From: Gymnopilus junonius
Lineage: Eukaryota; Basidiomycota; Agaricomycetes; Agaricales; Galerinaceae
DNA: 64,000 nucleotides
Reading direction: 5' to 3'
Assembly: GCA_015501075.1 (NCBI GenBank)
Contig: JADNYJ010000011.1
Location: forward strand, 1-64,000
In this document: in pieces, positions 35,098 through 45,446 of the stretch
Position numbering within the stretch: the stretch's first letter is position 1
Layout of the letters: the number at the start of each line of letters is the position of its first letter
Position numbers and translations under genes: made by a program
Notes under the pieces: generated by a model
Databases searched by the model: none
What the model was told of the DNA's origin: nothing
Seen by the model: only the letters and a program-made list of their open reading frames with translations

Positions 35098-36941
35098 TTA
35101 TTCCATAACACGCCTGAGACTCAAAAAGTATGGTCCTCCTAACGGTAATGCCTTGAAAAAGGATAGAAAATTAAGAGGGCGAATACATCCGTTGAAAAGG
35201 GAGACTAGCCTGGTTATTATCATTCTTATCCGGTAATGGAAGATCTTTTGGGAAGCTCCCAGAACCATCAACGACTCCGTACTCATAACCTAAAAGAACA
35301 AGAGCAAGCAAGAGCTTGATCTCGAGTTTCGCCATTCTCATTCCGATGCAAGGATGGCGACCTGTGTCCAGTTTCAAATAAGGGAAAAATAGACGACTAT
35401 CTAGACATACCCGCACCCCAACCGATGAATGCAAACGCCTGTTTACGATCTTCCACCCTCCCTTTCACAAACCTCTCTGGGTCAAATTCTAACGGATTAG
35501 AGTAAATCTCTGGATTAAGGTGAGCATCAGCGACTTGATAGGTTAGAAAATCTCCTCGTTTGACAACAACACGGTCGACAGTAATGTCATGTTGCACATT
35601 CCGTCTGATGATGGACCCGGCTGAGGTCAAACGTAAAGTCTCTTTCAAGACAAGTTCCACAGATGGTAGTTGATCCTCCCATGCGCCGAGAGGGATAACG
35701 GCGAGACGCTTGTGAAGGGGAAGTTCAGAAGGGAGATCGCCGTGATGTGAGAGTAGGGTTTTGTAATCCTCGATAGCTTTATGCTTCCATTGAGGATTTG
35801 AAGCGAGACGAAGGAGGATCCAGCTAACTATGGATGGTGGTTCAGGTATTAATTGAAAGGTAAAATGTAATGATACCACATACAAATCACGCTGGTGGTG
35901 GTTACCCCTGCAAAGAGAATCCTCATAATGGTCTAGTAAGTGAAGGGTGAAAGCTGTTTGAGATGACGCAAAGCAATGATACTCACACCAGCGACGGACT
36001 GATCTTCGTGTCCTTGGCCTATCAATAGGTCTATGGCATCCGTTGACGGCTCAGGAGCCTGCCGACGAAGCTTGACGAACTTGAAAAGTAACGTAAACAA
36101 AGCTGTCGTAGCCTTCTCTCTAGCTTTCTTCGCTGGACCAGGAAACCAGGGTAGGAGTAGCGAAACAGGTGTGGCGCTCTTCTCCAAGACGGAATAATAT
36201 TCCATGAGCTGGTCAATAGATTTTCTATCTTCTGCAAGTTCTTGACATGTTGCCATCCGGATCGTCATCTGGAAAACGGCCTCGCGTCCGTGCTTGAAGG
36301 GGTCAATTTGGCATTGACGTCCCCAGTCGTTCTTCAGCCGCTTGTCCAGATCCTCCAGCAAGAAAGGAAGAGCTATAAAAATATCTTATCCCTGTGATAA
36401 AGTGAAAATTCATAGCTCACGCACCTGCTTCTATTCTATCTCTGCGAATAAGGGACGAAAGCCGCTTTACAAAATCGGCTTCTTCGACATTTGACTGTAT
36501 CTCCCCCTCTGTGAGAGTGATATCCTTCGACTCGGGCGCACCACCCAGAAGAATTTTATATCCTTCCAGAAAACTCAATCCCGGTTCGTTGAAGAAAGCT
36601 TTCCTCGAAGCCTCACCCGCCATCGCTATTACACGATGCTACAATATATAACAAAAGCATTCAATCGGAATACATCTGTGTAAATTGCCAATAGTACACA
36701 CCTGGAGGACTTTGAAGCGGAATATCCTCCCTCCACTTTTCTGAAAACCGTTCTGGATGAAGTCATACCTCTTGGTAAAGAACTTCCACGCATTGATGGC
36801 AGGGATCCCTCCAATATCACATACGTCGTCTTCCGACCCCCCTTGAAGAAGCACAATTAAAACGCAAACAACCAAAATGGCGACCAGGGAAGAAAGAAAT
36901 ATGGGCTCCCTAGTTGAAGGTTTCCTCCCTGCGAATACCAT
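35098..36941 (-). CDS. Cytochrome P450 monooxygenase
   Basis: Starts at 36941 with a membrane anchor (IFLSSLVAILVVCVLIVLLQ, residues about 16-35). Reconstructed exons give HRVIAMAGEASRKAFF, LPFLLEDLDKRL, AGVTTTSVIFSWILLRLA (I-helix, AGxxTT), ETLRLTSAGSIIRR (K-helix ExxR with E-T-L-R), FDPERF, and the heme loop FIGWGAGRHPCIG with the Cys ligand, split by the intron 35409-35356. The end is DGSG...PLPDKNDNNQ joined to ALPLGGPYFLSLRRVME, stop 35098. The last intron (35209-35152) has a GC donor; joining there restores the P450 C-terminus. Length about 530 aa, normal for the superfamily. The sequence around the heme loop recalls the sterol-demethylase-like group, but the substrate cannot be assigned. 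ER membrane, needs a P450 reductase. Confidence 0.9.
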
Positions 36942-37860
36942 GCAAGCGAGTTGAGAAAGCTCTTATCTGTTTGAGGCATAAGGTTAGGAATAAAAATCAA
37001 GAGGAAGGAACAGGGCCAAGGGGAAGAAAAGCGGCCAATGAGAGGTATTTATTACGCGTACCTAGCCATGCAAACTTCTTTTCAATATTTAAAGATACTC
37101 ATCCTCTCTCAAGGACTTGACTTCTAATGATGCCATCCGTCCGAAGCGGTAAAGGGTAGCCAATAGATTGCCAAGGAATAAAGATCGAGGTGCCATCAAG
37201 ATGACATTTGTAAACACAAGGTTTAGAACGCCGTCGAAGGGGAAATAGTGATTGGCTGCTCTGGTGTGTAGTAGCTGCCAGTCGCGCGGTGATCTAATTT
37301 GGATGCAACACATTCAAGCGTCTCACCATGTGAACGATCTGTGAGAACCCAAGTAGGAGACTTTGGAGAACATGCTGACTTATACTTGGCAGCTCTGTTT
37401 GAACTTGCAGCGATGTGGTGAAATAAACATGGCAGGAGTGCTTACGCTTTTGATAAGCGGCTACCGAAAAAGATGATTAAATCTCACCGTTGATCGTCAG
37501 TTATTGAACTGACATATCCTATTTGAATATTTGCATTCCCATTTGCAAGGTAAAAGGTTCGTTAGGTAATTCTGTCTTACTTAATTTACGCAACATGAGT
37601 ACAATACAGCTTTGACCGTTGCACTAGTTGCCTTGAGGAAACACCAATTAAACAATCCACAATCGAAACATGGCTCAAGCAAATTGAATCCCTGCTGGAA
37701 ATATATGTTCAAAAGAATTACATGAGTATGTATACTAAGCCGACCTTATCAATGATGGAAGGACTGACTCAAAGTCGGCTGTACGACTGAACAGCCGCTC
37801 TGTGCTGTTCCGTTTTGGAGCCGCTTTCCTACCTAGGGAGCTTCATACTAAAAAGATTGC
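36942..37860. other. Intergenic region, no supported gene
   Basis: P450 promoter on the right side of its gene, then AT-rich spacer to the stop of the APH-fold gene. Short ORFs (36914-37120, 37089-37313) overlap on opposite strands and show no family features. Confidence 0.4.
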
Positions 37861-38820
37861 TTACGCAAGTATAGTTACTCTAGAACGACTTCGCCACTGC
37901 CAATCAGCATCCAATTCCACCGCACATTCAGGGAATATACACCGAATCATCTCTGTCCATTCCGTATCAGCTTCGCATTCCATCCATGTCGCTTTCAACG
38001 AATCCCAGAAATTGGGCATCCAACCGGCGAATTCCCAGTCAATGATCGTTATCTTCGTTGAGTCATCAAGCGAGGATGAGGATCTCCACTTGGTCAAACC
38101 ACCAGGCAGGATCAAATTCTTCGGCAGTAAGTCACCATGACTAAATACAACATGGACGTCCGGCCTGTCGATGAGTGGTTGGAGGAGTGGTTTCAGGGTG
38201 TCTCGATTGTTTTTCCAGTCCAAACCAATCCAGACTTGTTCGGCAAATTGGGGGGGCGCCTGAAAGGTTTGTGCATTTTCTTCACCTACCCAAGGGATTC
38301 GAGGGTCGTTGATGGGGCCATCTGAGGCATTACAGATCATACGAGGGCGAGGAGGTGAGGAGATAGTTTGCTGTCTCATTTGATCAAATTGGGACCTTAG
38401 ATCCACCACTACTCGCTGTTTATCCGTCGCGCTCAGACGGTCCCATGCATGACCAAGGGTTTCGCCTTCAACCCAAGTAGTCAATAAAAAGCCACGTGAA
38501 TCCAAAGACGTGTAATCGACAAGATACGGGGTATGTATGCCCCTCAGTGATTCGACGAGTTTGAGGGCATCCGCTTCAACGGGCAGCTCGCTAAAGGTTT
38601 TTAGAACCAGACCGAAAGGAAGGCGGAAGACGCGGCTGGTAATGCGAGTATGGATGTGCTGATTTCTTGTGCAAGCCTGGTATACAGATGCTCTCCAGCT
38701 GCAGGGAACTATCCGGAGTACACGTTTCAGGATCAGTGCAAATAAAGGGGGACGACGGGAAGATTGCAAATCGAAACGAAAGAGGGTTTGGCCAGGCTTG
38801 GGTAGTACTAGTTTCGTCAT
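37861..38820 (-). CDS. Aminoglycoside phosphotransferase-fold (APH) protein, 319 aa
   Basis: A single uninterrupted frame of 319 codons. The kinase-like APH landmarks are FGLVLKTF (candidate ATP-Lys), LLTTWVEGETLGHAWDRL (hinge region), VVFSHGDLLPKNLIL (the HGDxxxxN catalytic loop) and ITIIDWEFAGWMP (the D-x-E/D metal site followed by AGW.P). Fungal APH-fold proteins phosphorylate small molecules or act on unknown substrates; antibiotic resistance should not be assumed. Being intronless sets it apart from its neighbours. It is transcribed in the same direction as the P450, 0.9 kb away, but no functional link is shown. Confidence 0.85.
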   Translation of the reverse strand: MTKLVLPKPGQTLFRFDLQSSRRPPLFALILKRVLRIVPCSWRASVYQACTRNQHIHTRITSRVFRLPFGLVLKTFSELPVEADALKLVESLRGIHTPYLVDYTSLDSRGFLLTTWVEGETLGHAWDRLSATDKQRVVVDLRSQFDQMRQQTISSPPRPRMICNASDGPINDPRIPWVGEENAQTFQAPPQFAEQVWIGLDWKNNRDTLKPLLQPLIDRPDVHVVFSHGDLLPKNLILPGGLTKWRSSSSLDDSTKITIIDWEFAGWMPNFWDSLKATWMECEADTEWTEMIRCIFPECAVELDADWQWRSRSRVTILA

Positions 38821-40010
38821 TGCTATATTGCGGAAGGATGCCTAGAGCATTTGGGCTCTAAAATGAAAAGATATAGCGCGAGCGACAAACGGTTCGCGAG
38901 TTCGGGGTTGAGTACTGAGTTCCGGAGACGTTGTTTACATTAGTAAGTAGAATCCAGGTGGTTCATCACGAGGATTGGGACAAAAATAGTTCCATTCGGG
39001 ACCATAACATGCCGACATGATACGGAATCAGGTTGGAATTAGGACACGCCGCTAAAATTGGAGTCACGTGTCAAACTTATGTAACGCGCCTTGAACGCGC
39101 CTCTTTGCGTCGCGTCGTAGATAGCGCGTCCGCTGTAGATAATCCCTCCTCTGCCCAATCATTGGCTATAAAAAATCCCTTCCATTTGGAGTACACTCAG
39201 CTGTTCCAGGTTTAAAAGATGTATGCACCCTCAAAAGGACAGATCTGATCAAAGCTGCCCCACAGTGCCTGTGCCTGTCCAGAGATAGTCAAAAGGCAAT
39301 GGCTATGCACATCAAGTGCCTCGGGCTTGACCACCACTGCTACAGATATTCTGGAAAGGATCAGCATATGAATGAAACTTGTATTTGATTTTTTGGGGCT
39401 AAACAACATAACCAGAAAAAGCTCTAGAGCTGTTTTCTAATTTACAGCTTTATGTCCCAAATTCAAATGCAAATGTGATGTGCAATGAAAACACTCAATC
39501 CAGAAGTCCAACAGCAATGTTCTGGCCATCAAAACCTTGAAAGAAAGCCTCCATTATAAGTGCTTAATGCAGATTTTTCAGTGTTAATATAGAATGGATT
39601 ACATGGTTGGCCATTATGCTGGGAAAACACAACAAACTCCTTGGAAGAATGTTGGCTGTCTGAGCTGGGTCAAGCTAGTCACAACCCATGATGAGAATAA
39701 TGGTTTTCTTGCTTTTTATTCAAAGAAATCTTGGTAAAATTGTGCATATATTCAACTTTTATTAGGAAGCTGCATGATTGCAATTGATGAAATCTCCAGA
39801 ATTCTAGACCATACTGACCCCTGTGAAAAGCAGATTGAGATAGAAAGATATCCTCATATTCATATTCCTCTGGCCCCTGAACTCTGAAATTATGCTCTGG
39901 AACTGCTGTGAGAAAAGACTCTGCTTTCTCTACTTCAGTCTAAAAGCACATCTTAGGCTAAGAAAAAATGGCCAGGCATTCCTGGTGATTTCCATTTTTG
40001 GTATTAACTC
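38821..40010. other. Intergenic / AT-rich repeat-like sequence without intact gene
   Basis: 38830-39200 is GC-balanced promoter-like sequence upstream of the APH gene. From about 39200 the composition becomes AT-rich like the transposon block to the right, with only broken short ORFs (for example 39212-39409 minus). It is probably old transposon sequence, but no motif supports a family. Confidence 0.4.
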
Positions 40011-40382
40011 ATGGCTAATGGTACTTCTTCCCTCTATCAGACTATAGCTTCTGAGCACAGTATTTATCAGAGGACAGCTGCTGAGGACAACCTCAACAAA
40101 TGGATTTGTGCTGAAAAACCTCTTCCTCCATCTCTACTACTTTCTGCTGCTTGCCTCCATTACCAACCTCATGAGGAGCCAACCTCAGATTACTCTGAAA
40201 TAATACTGTCAACACCTGAAATGCAAGAAGCTGCTTGGAAATATGGTCACAAAAAACAAGTTCTCATGGATCTCACTTTTGATATCTGCTTGGCTTGTGC
40301 TCTCCTGCTTATTGTGAATGTGACAGGGAGCTCTGAGGATATAAACTCTGGGGAACAAGTGGTAAAACAGAAGTGGTGTTTA
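40011..40382 (+). pseudogene. MULE-like transposase fragment
   Basis: A 125-codon frame contains ILSTPEMQEAAWKYGHKKQVLMDLTFDICLACALLLIVNV split around an expected DGTF-type motif (here MDLTF). This order, YxHxxQVLxDxTFxIC, resembles the start of MULE-type (Mutator-like) DDE transposase domains in agaricomycetes, where the Asp is catalytic. The frame stops soon afterwards and nothing matching the remaining catalytic acids follows, so it is a relic. Confidence 0.5.
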
Positions 40383-40429
40383 TACTAAAAAGTAAGAAGA
40401 AGTTCTGAAAATGGTTAAACAAAAGTCTG

Positions 40430-41570
40430 AGGGTTGCTTGAAGGTGGTTTTCCAGTCCTGGGAGGCAGATCATGAATTGACACAATGTGAAGCAGGTCAA
40501 GATATTCATTTGTGGCATTGAGGTGTTCAATTTGGGAGTAAAGAAGCCAGGTGACATCTCCAGCTTTCTATTTAATTTCAAAAACTGAGTCAATTTTTGA
40601 TCCAGCATGCAATATGATTTTTTCAATGGCCCATTCAGACTCAGGGGATGAATCTTCAAGGCTGTATTCATTGAAACTTCATCCAGGAAAGAGGTGATCA
40701 TCATTAGGAACATAAATCCTAAGTAAGGAACTGTTATATACGCGCCTCCGACCAACTCCGATCTCCGACTATACGAACTCCGACCTCATGATCCCCTCGA
40801 AGTACTACAAGTCCCGGAACACGTAGACACTTAGATTACACGTAGCTAGTCAACTCCGAGTAGAGCAGAGTAACTTACACGTCTGCCTGCTCACTAGTAC
40901 ACGTACGGTCTCCGCTTAGTTTCCTCCATAGTATAAAAACCTTAGAACTATTATTAGGTACCTTAGTTCGTATATTGTTCGTTAATCAATCCACGCTCTC
41001 TACTCCGCTCTCTCATTCCGATCCAACTCCGAAATTCGAGACAACGTCCAGACAACGGAGCGCAACACACACGTTGAAGCTGAAGTCTCAACCCTACGTC
41101 TACATATGTTACGCTAAGACCAACTCCGACACCGACGTACTCCGACGTAGCTCCGACGTGGATCTCCTCTGCCTACTCCGCCCTTCCTTTCGTCGAGAAC
41201 TTAACAGGAAGCATGAAAGACATTATGAACACCTCTCTGTTTGAGGTAATTCAGAAATTCAGTCTGAAAGGATTAGTTTTGGAAGTCTTGAACTATCCCA
41301 TATGGTCCAATAAATCTAGGGACCAATTTTTGAGCAAGTCCCTTAGGGAATGATATATTCTTTGTAGAAATATAAATGAGATCTCCTTCAGAGAAAGAGG
41401 CTAATTGCCTTTTCTTATTTGCTTCTTGAGTCTGTTTGACTCAAGCTGCTAATATACTGTCATATGCAGATATCAGGGCAAGCTTTCTTTGCAAGACAAA
41501 GTTCCTAACTGAGTGATATTCTTCTTTATTCACAGAATTCCAAATCATTGAACAAGGCATTCATCCTTCA
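40430..41570 (-). mobile_element. Ty3/gypsy retrotransposon remnant (integrase C-terminus to chromodomain-like end)
   Basis: On the minus strand, 41570-41207 reads as the integrase C-terminal part: GDLIYISTKNISFPKG, KLVPRFIGPYGI, NYLKQRGVHNVFHAS. It continues on the other side of an inserted LTR (40731-40430) with LLRIYVPNDD, ESEWAIEKI and GDVTWLLYSQIEHL, the chromodomain-like C-terminus of agaricomycete gypsy polyproteins. Stop codons interrupt it in several places. The upstream protease, reverse transcriptase and RNase H parts are absent. Confidence 0.8.
40732..41206 (+). repeat. Solo LTR (475 bp) inserted in the gypsy remnant
   Basis: Begins TGTTATATACG and ends CTTAACA, giving the expected TGTTA...TAACA inverted ends. 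It is flanked by GGAAC on the left and GGAAG on the right, a 5-bp target duplication with one mismatch. It is rich in CTCCGAC words and has a TATAAAA box at about 40932 followed by the presumed R region. Removing the LTR and one duplication copy rejoins the gypsy reading (HNVFHAS with LLRIYVPNDD). No internal element sequence remains, so it is a recombination product of a different LTR element. Confidence 0.85.
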
Positions 41571-41660
41571 ATGAGAATAAAGAACCAGGAGAATTAAAGG
41601 ATGTAGCCAAATTACCCAGTTTGCAGGCTGAGGGGGAGAAGCCTTTCTGGAGCTACACCC

Positions 41661-42443
41661 ATGCAAACTCACCAAGAAATTCATCCTACAACCTCGAAAA
41701 ATATATCTACACTGAAGGAAAGGCAGGAGATAGAAAAGAAACTACAGAAATCAAGAGAATTTCGACCTAGGGCCAAAAATAATGACTACAAATTATTAAA
41801 CAATCCAGACTCTAGGACACATGCACTTCATTGGACACCTTCTCCACTTCAATCACCTTCATCTACAGCACCACCAGACATTACTAGGTCCACAGAATCA
41901 TCTAGATCAAAGAATAGGACAAAGGATAAAGCAAATTTTGCTTTGGAACAATCATTTGAGCAGATTATGGAGGAGCAAATTGATTATTCTTTCAACTCTT
42001 CTGATTCAGGCAAATCTAGGAATGTAGAAGAAGCACTTGGAGGTCCAGAAGCAGATGACTGAAAGAAAGCAATAGAGACAGAGATGGAAACCATTAGGAA
42101 AATGTGAACTTGGGTATTGGAGGAATTACGAGAAGACAGGTAACCAATTGGAAATAAATGGGTATTCACCAAAAAGTGAGATGAACATGGAAATGTGGTC
42201 GAATACAAGGCCAGACTTGTTGCTCAAGGTTTTTCTCAAAAGCCAGAAACACATTATTCAAATGATGGCACATTTGCACCAGTTATGTGATTTGAAACAC
42301 TCAGAATGCTTTTAGCAGTTGCCGCAGTTGATAATTGGAAGCTTCATCAATTTGACATCAAGGGCACTTATTTCCATGGAAAATTGAAGGAAACAATTTA
42401 TATGTTAGCTATGAAATTGGAGTCCTATCTGACAAAGGGGGAG
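41661..42443 (+). pseudogene. Ty1/copia polyprotein remnant (start of reverse transcriptase)
   Basis: The frame from 41661 has a Lys/Ser/Pro-rich linker. It then continues, past several stop codons, through KKAIETEMETIRK, PIGNKWVFTKK, GNVVEYKARLVAQGFSQ, FAPVM, LRMLLAVAAVDNWKLHQFDI and KLKETIYM, the N-terminal part of a copia RVT_2 reverse transcriptase. It then jumps straight to a purine-rich GGGGGAG tract and LTR start. The YVDD catalytic region and RNase H are deleted. Confidence 0.85.
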
Positions 42444-42662
42444 TGTTAGGAAAATAATGGCCAGTTAGGACACAGTGCTACTTTATTCCAAGTGCTGGCA
42501 TTGCTTAATTTCTTTCTTATAATTCTTTGACTCATTTTCTTACTCATTTGTACTCTGTATAATATATTAGAACTATCTACTAACATCTAGTTTACCATGT
42601 AGTTAGATATATAAGCCATCTTGTCAATAGGAGAATAAATTGAATACTTAATCTTTAATACA
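42444..42662 (+). repeat. Probable copia 3' LTR (about 219 bp)
   Basis: Starts TGTTAGGAAAATAATGG immediately after the polypurine tract AAAGGGGGAG at about 42434-42443. It contains TATATAAGCC near 42609, a likely promoter element, and is best ended at ...TTTAATACA. No matching 5' LTR is present in the window, and the 3' border is tentative because no target duplication could be paired. Confidence 0.65.
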
Positions 42663-43075
42663 CTGTGCTCAATAATCTCAGGGCATGAGCTTTGATCTTT
42701 GGCATTGCTAAAAGCAACTGTACTAATTAAACAGTAATGTCATATACCTTGCAGGCTTAATGTGTAAACTTAAAGCATTTGTTCAACTGCATTAGCATCA
42801 GATAATACCACTTCTTTATCCGTCCTCACATGCCAAGTACCTTATGGTGAAGGATGAAGTTACATTTCGAAAGACTTGAATTACACATAATGAAGAATGT
42901 ACATCAGTAACAGCTTGCAATGGGTAGACTCAGAGGGAAGGAGTAATCTGGCAATTGAGAAACTGCCTATAATCGAGTTCTGGGATATATTGCAGCTGTC
43001 GAGATGAAGCACAGCAATAACATAAAGTCAGTAAAGAGGCAAACCTTGCGTAACAAGCGACCAATACCACTCACC
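42663..43075. other. Intergenic spacer
   Basis: No coding or repeat signal recognised between the copia LTR and the 3' end of the DUF-type gene. Confidence 0.4.
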
Positions 43076-43552
43076 TTACTCACAATGTGCCGAATCCTTC
43101 ACATTGGGGAACAAGGACCTATTAGCATAGTTCCGATTCTCAGCAGCGAATTCTGAAAACTCCCGAGCCAGGTCACCTCCAGATGAAAGTTTCAGAAGGC
43201 CAGCATCGTGCAAGGCCTGTACAACCCCAATAACCCAATCGAGACATTCACCAGGCTCGCTACTGGATGGAACTTCTACTTTATCAGAAGCATCTCCAAG
43301 TTGTTGCTGCGTAAGTGCACTGGTCGAAACATCGTGGATCTTCAGCAAGGTCGTCAAGGTCAGTGAGTTTGCAAGGTTTTGCTTTCTGATTTTAGGATGC
43401 GACCATGCACCATTTTCGAATTTGATGTGAGAAAGATAGCAGGTCTGAGAGTCGATGGACAGAGCGAGACCTGCGTGGGGATCGCCGGCTTGAGCAAAGC
43501 CGGCAATGTAGAGAGAGCCTTCAGTGAAGGAGCTTGACCTGATGGTTGAAAT
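43076..43552 (-). CDS. DUF-type small protein, copy 2 (start uncertain)
   Basis: The minus strand from an acceptor near 43552 reads SSSFTEGSLYIAGFAQAGDP, HAGLALSIDSQTCYLSHIKF, RKQNLANSL, LTTLLKIHDVSTSALTQQQL, GECLDWVIGVVQALHDAGLL, EFSEFAAENRNYANRSLFP and a short end, stop 43076. It is intact and collinear with the copies at 34.5 and 49.9 kb but clearly more diverged than those two are from each other. A small first exon should lie within 100-200 nt upstream and could not be fixed. Function unknown. Confidence 0.6.
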   Translation of the reverse strand: MSTIRSSSFTEGSLYIAGFAQAGDPHAGLALSIDSQTCYLSHIKFENGAWSHPKIRKQNLANSLTLTTLLKIHDVSTSALTQQQLGDASDKVEVPSSSEPGECLDWVIGVVQALHDAGLLKLSSGGDLAREFSEFAAENRNYANRSLFPNVKDSAHCE

Positions 43553-45446
43553 ACAATATCTCTTCAGTCATTGTCAAGATGCCATTTGAATGACGACCTA
43601 CATTGAATCAGTTCAAAAGATGTTACCGACAGGGAAGGAGCGAGGGGGTACAATCAATCTCAGCAGTATTGCAACACATTTTATAGGGAGATTAAGATCA
43701 GCATTGTGTGTGCACTATCGATGAAAAGGCCGATCACCATATCACAAGAGAACCCAGTCTCATCCATGCACACGTGTAAATATTGCACGCCTTCTTTCCT
43801 GATGAAAATTGTGGGGGAAATTCTATATAGTCTTTCGGCATCTTTGCAAGTTAAAGGAGCGTAAGATCCATGTGGAGTGTAGCTTTGAGTACAGGAAAAG
43901 GCTTGGCAAGGGTGACAACAATAGGGAAGTAAAGCTGCGACCGACGAGAATCACAGTCCCGCTTAGGGGCGTCACAGCGTGATGCTGCGTAAGCAACGAA
44001 CCGGCCGCGCAGCCGACGACCTCTCCCTCATACCTCATGGTGGGCTCGACTCTGCTGGTTTGTCGAGCCCTGCAGAGCATCAAACGAACCACTGGCATGC
44101 CCAGGAGCTGAAACCCAACCGATAAACCAGCCCACGAGCCACCTCAAGTCCGAAGAACACCCGAGAACGACGAATCGCGTCGGGGATGCATCTCCAGCAT
44201 CATGTCGACTGCCCCTCCATGGAATGGACGCGTCAAGAGGCCCAACACTTGGAGAAAAAGGCGCCAGCAACGCCTGCTGCTCATATCTCCTCTTCAAGAG
44301 TTATGGAGGACTCACCAGGAGCTTGGAGCACGAGTGACCGCATTGGGTGGGTGTGATTTCATCTCGGTAAGAACTGGCAGAGCTGATCCGAAAGTAGGCA
44401 AGGAGCTTTGGTGGGTGACGACTGCGGGCATTATTTGGGAGGTGAAGGAGTAGACGTCAAAATGGGATGAGATAGACAAGGAGGATTGGTTGGATGTTGG
44501 GTGATTTATAGAGGAGACCTCATTGCAAGTATTTATGTTTCTAGAATGCATTTCATTGTTGATAACCCTTACACCTGCAAGTTCCGAGCTCGTTATGTTA
44601 CGTGTTGGGTAGGTAAGCTTCTATGAGCCAATGGATCGCCTAAGAAAATGAACCAGGGCTCGAGTCGAGCACGCCATCATACACTTGTCACAGATCCCGG
44701 CCGTTTTTCAGGTCTGCAAGTCGCGACTGTCGAGTTTCCCTGGTTCTTTGGCCCACGATCAATCTACGAAGTTCTAGCGATGGCCTCCACCAACAGTCCA
44801 AAGGGCAAGATCATCTTATCGGCTTTGATTATGCCTGATAACTCACAGTCCCAAGGCTGATAAGCCACAGTCCTTCGCATCAACAACAGTCCTGCAGCTA
44901 TTCACACAGGCACACCACGGGTAAGCAAGGTTCGCTCCCCATCCCACGCGATTTGTTGATTCTAAACAACTTTCTCAAGCTTTCCCCTCACCTCTCTCCA
45001 CGTCGCGTGCACCCAGCAACCCAAATTACGTCCGCCTCGAATGCACCCAGCAACTCAACCTCTGTCAACTTCGAATGCACTCTGCCACTAAAATTATATT
45101 CAGAAAACGCAGTAACGCCAAAGCGTCATTCTTGAAGACTTTTGACGTGTCGCAAATGGAATTGCGATGCGTCTCGCAGCATGGTGACATGCAGGCAGAT
45201 TTAGTAAGTTAAGACGGCTCTTTGTGTCGCTTCACTGTATTTATGACCCTTTCATGTACATAGGTATTTTACGAATTCCTTGATTCCTCCTCGAGTATGG
45301 CCCACCACGGATGGGGGCTCGATTATGTATGTCGACCCTTTCTTACCACAACAATTGAGTGCGGCTGACATCGAAAACAGACTTAAAAACCCTTCCTCCT
45401 CCTTCCCAATGCCACCACAACCACCACAACTTGTACTACCATCACA
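43553..45446. other. Intergenic region with one weak ORF
   Basis: The only candidate is 44202-44453 (plus), 83 codons, Arg-rich at the start (WRKRRQQRLLL), overlapped by a minus-strand ORF of equal length. No family feature supports either. The right end should carry the promoter of the recombinase gene. Confidence 0.4.

Noticed and set aside
37861..38820. Antibiotic-resistance role for the APH-fold protein
   Set aside because: The fold is common in fungi with unrelated or unknown substrates; nothing in the sequence points to aminoglycosides.
40975..41244. 89-codon ORF inside the solo LTR
   Set aside because: It lies within the LTR and its Ser/Thr/Arg content comes from CTCCGAC repeats; not a gene.
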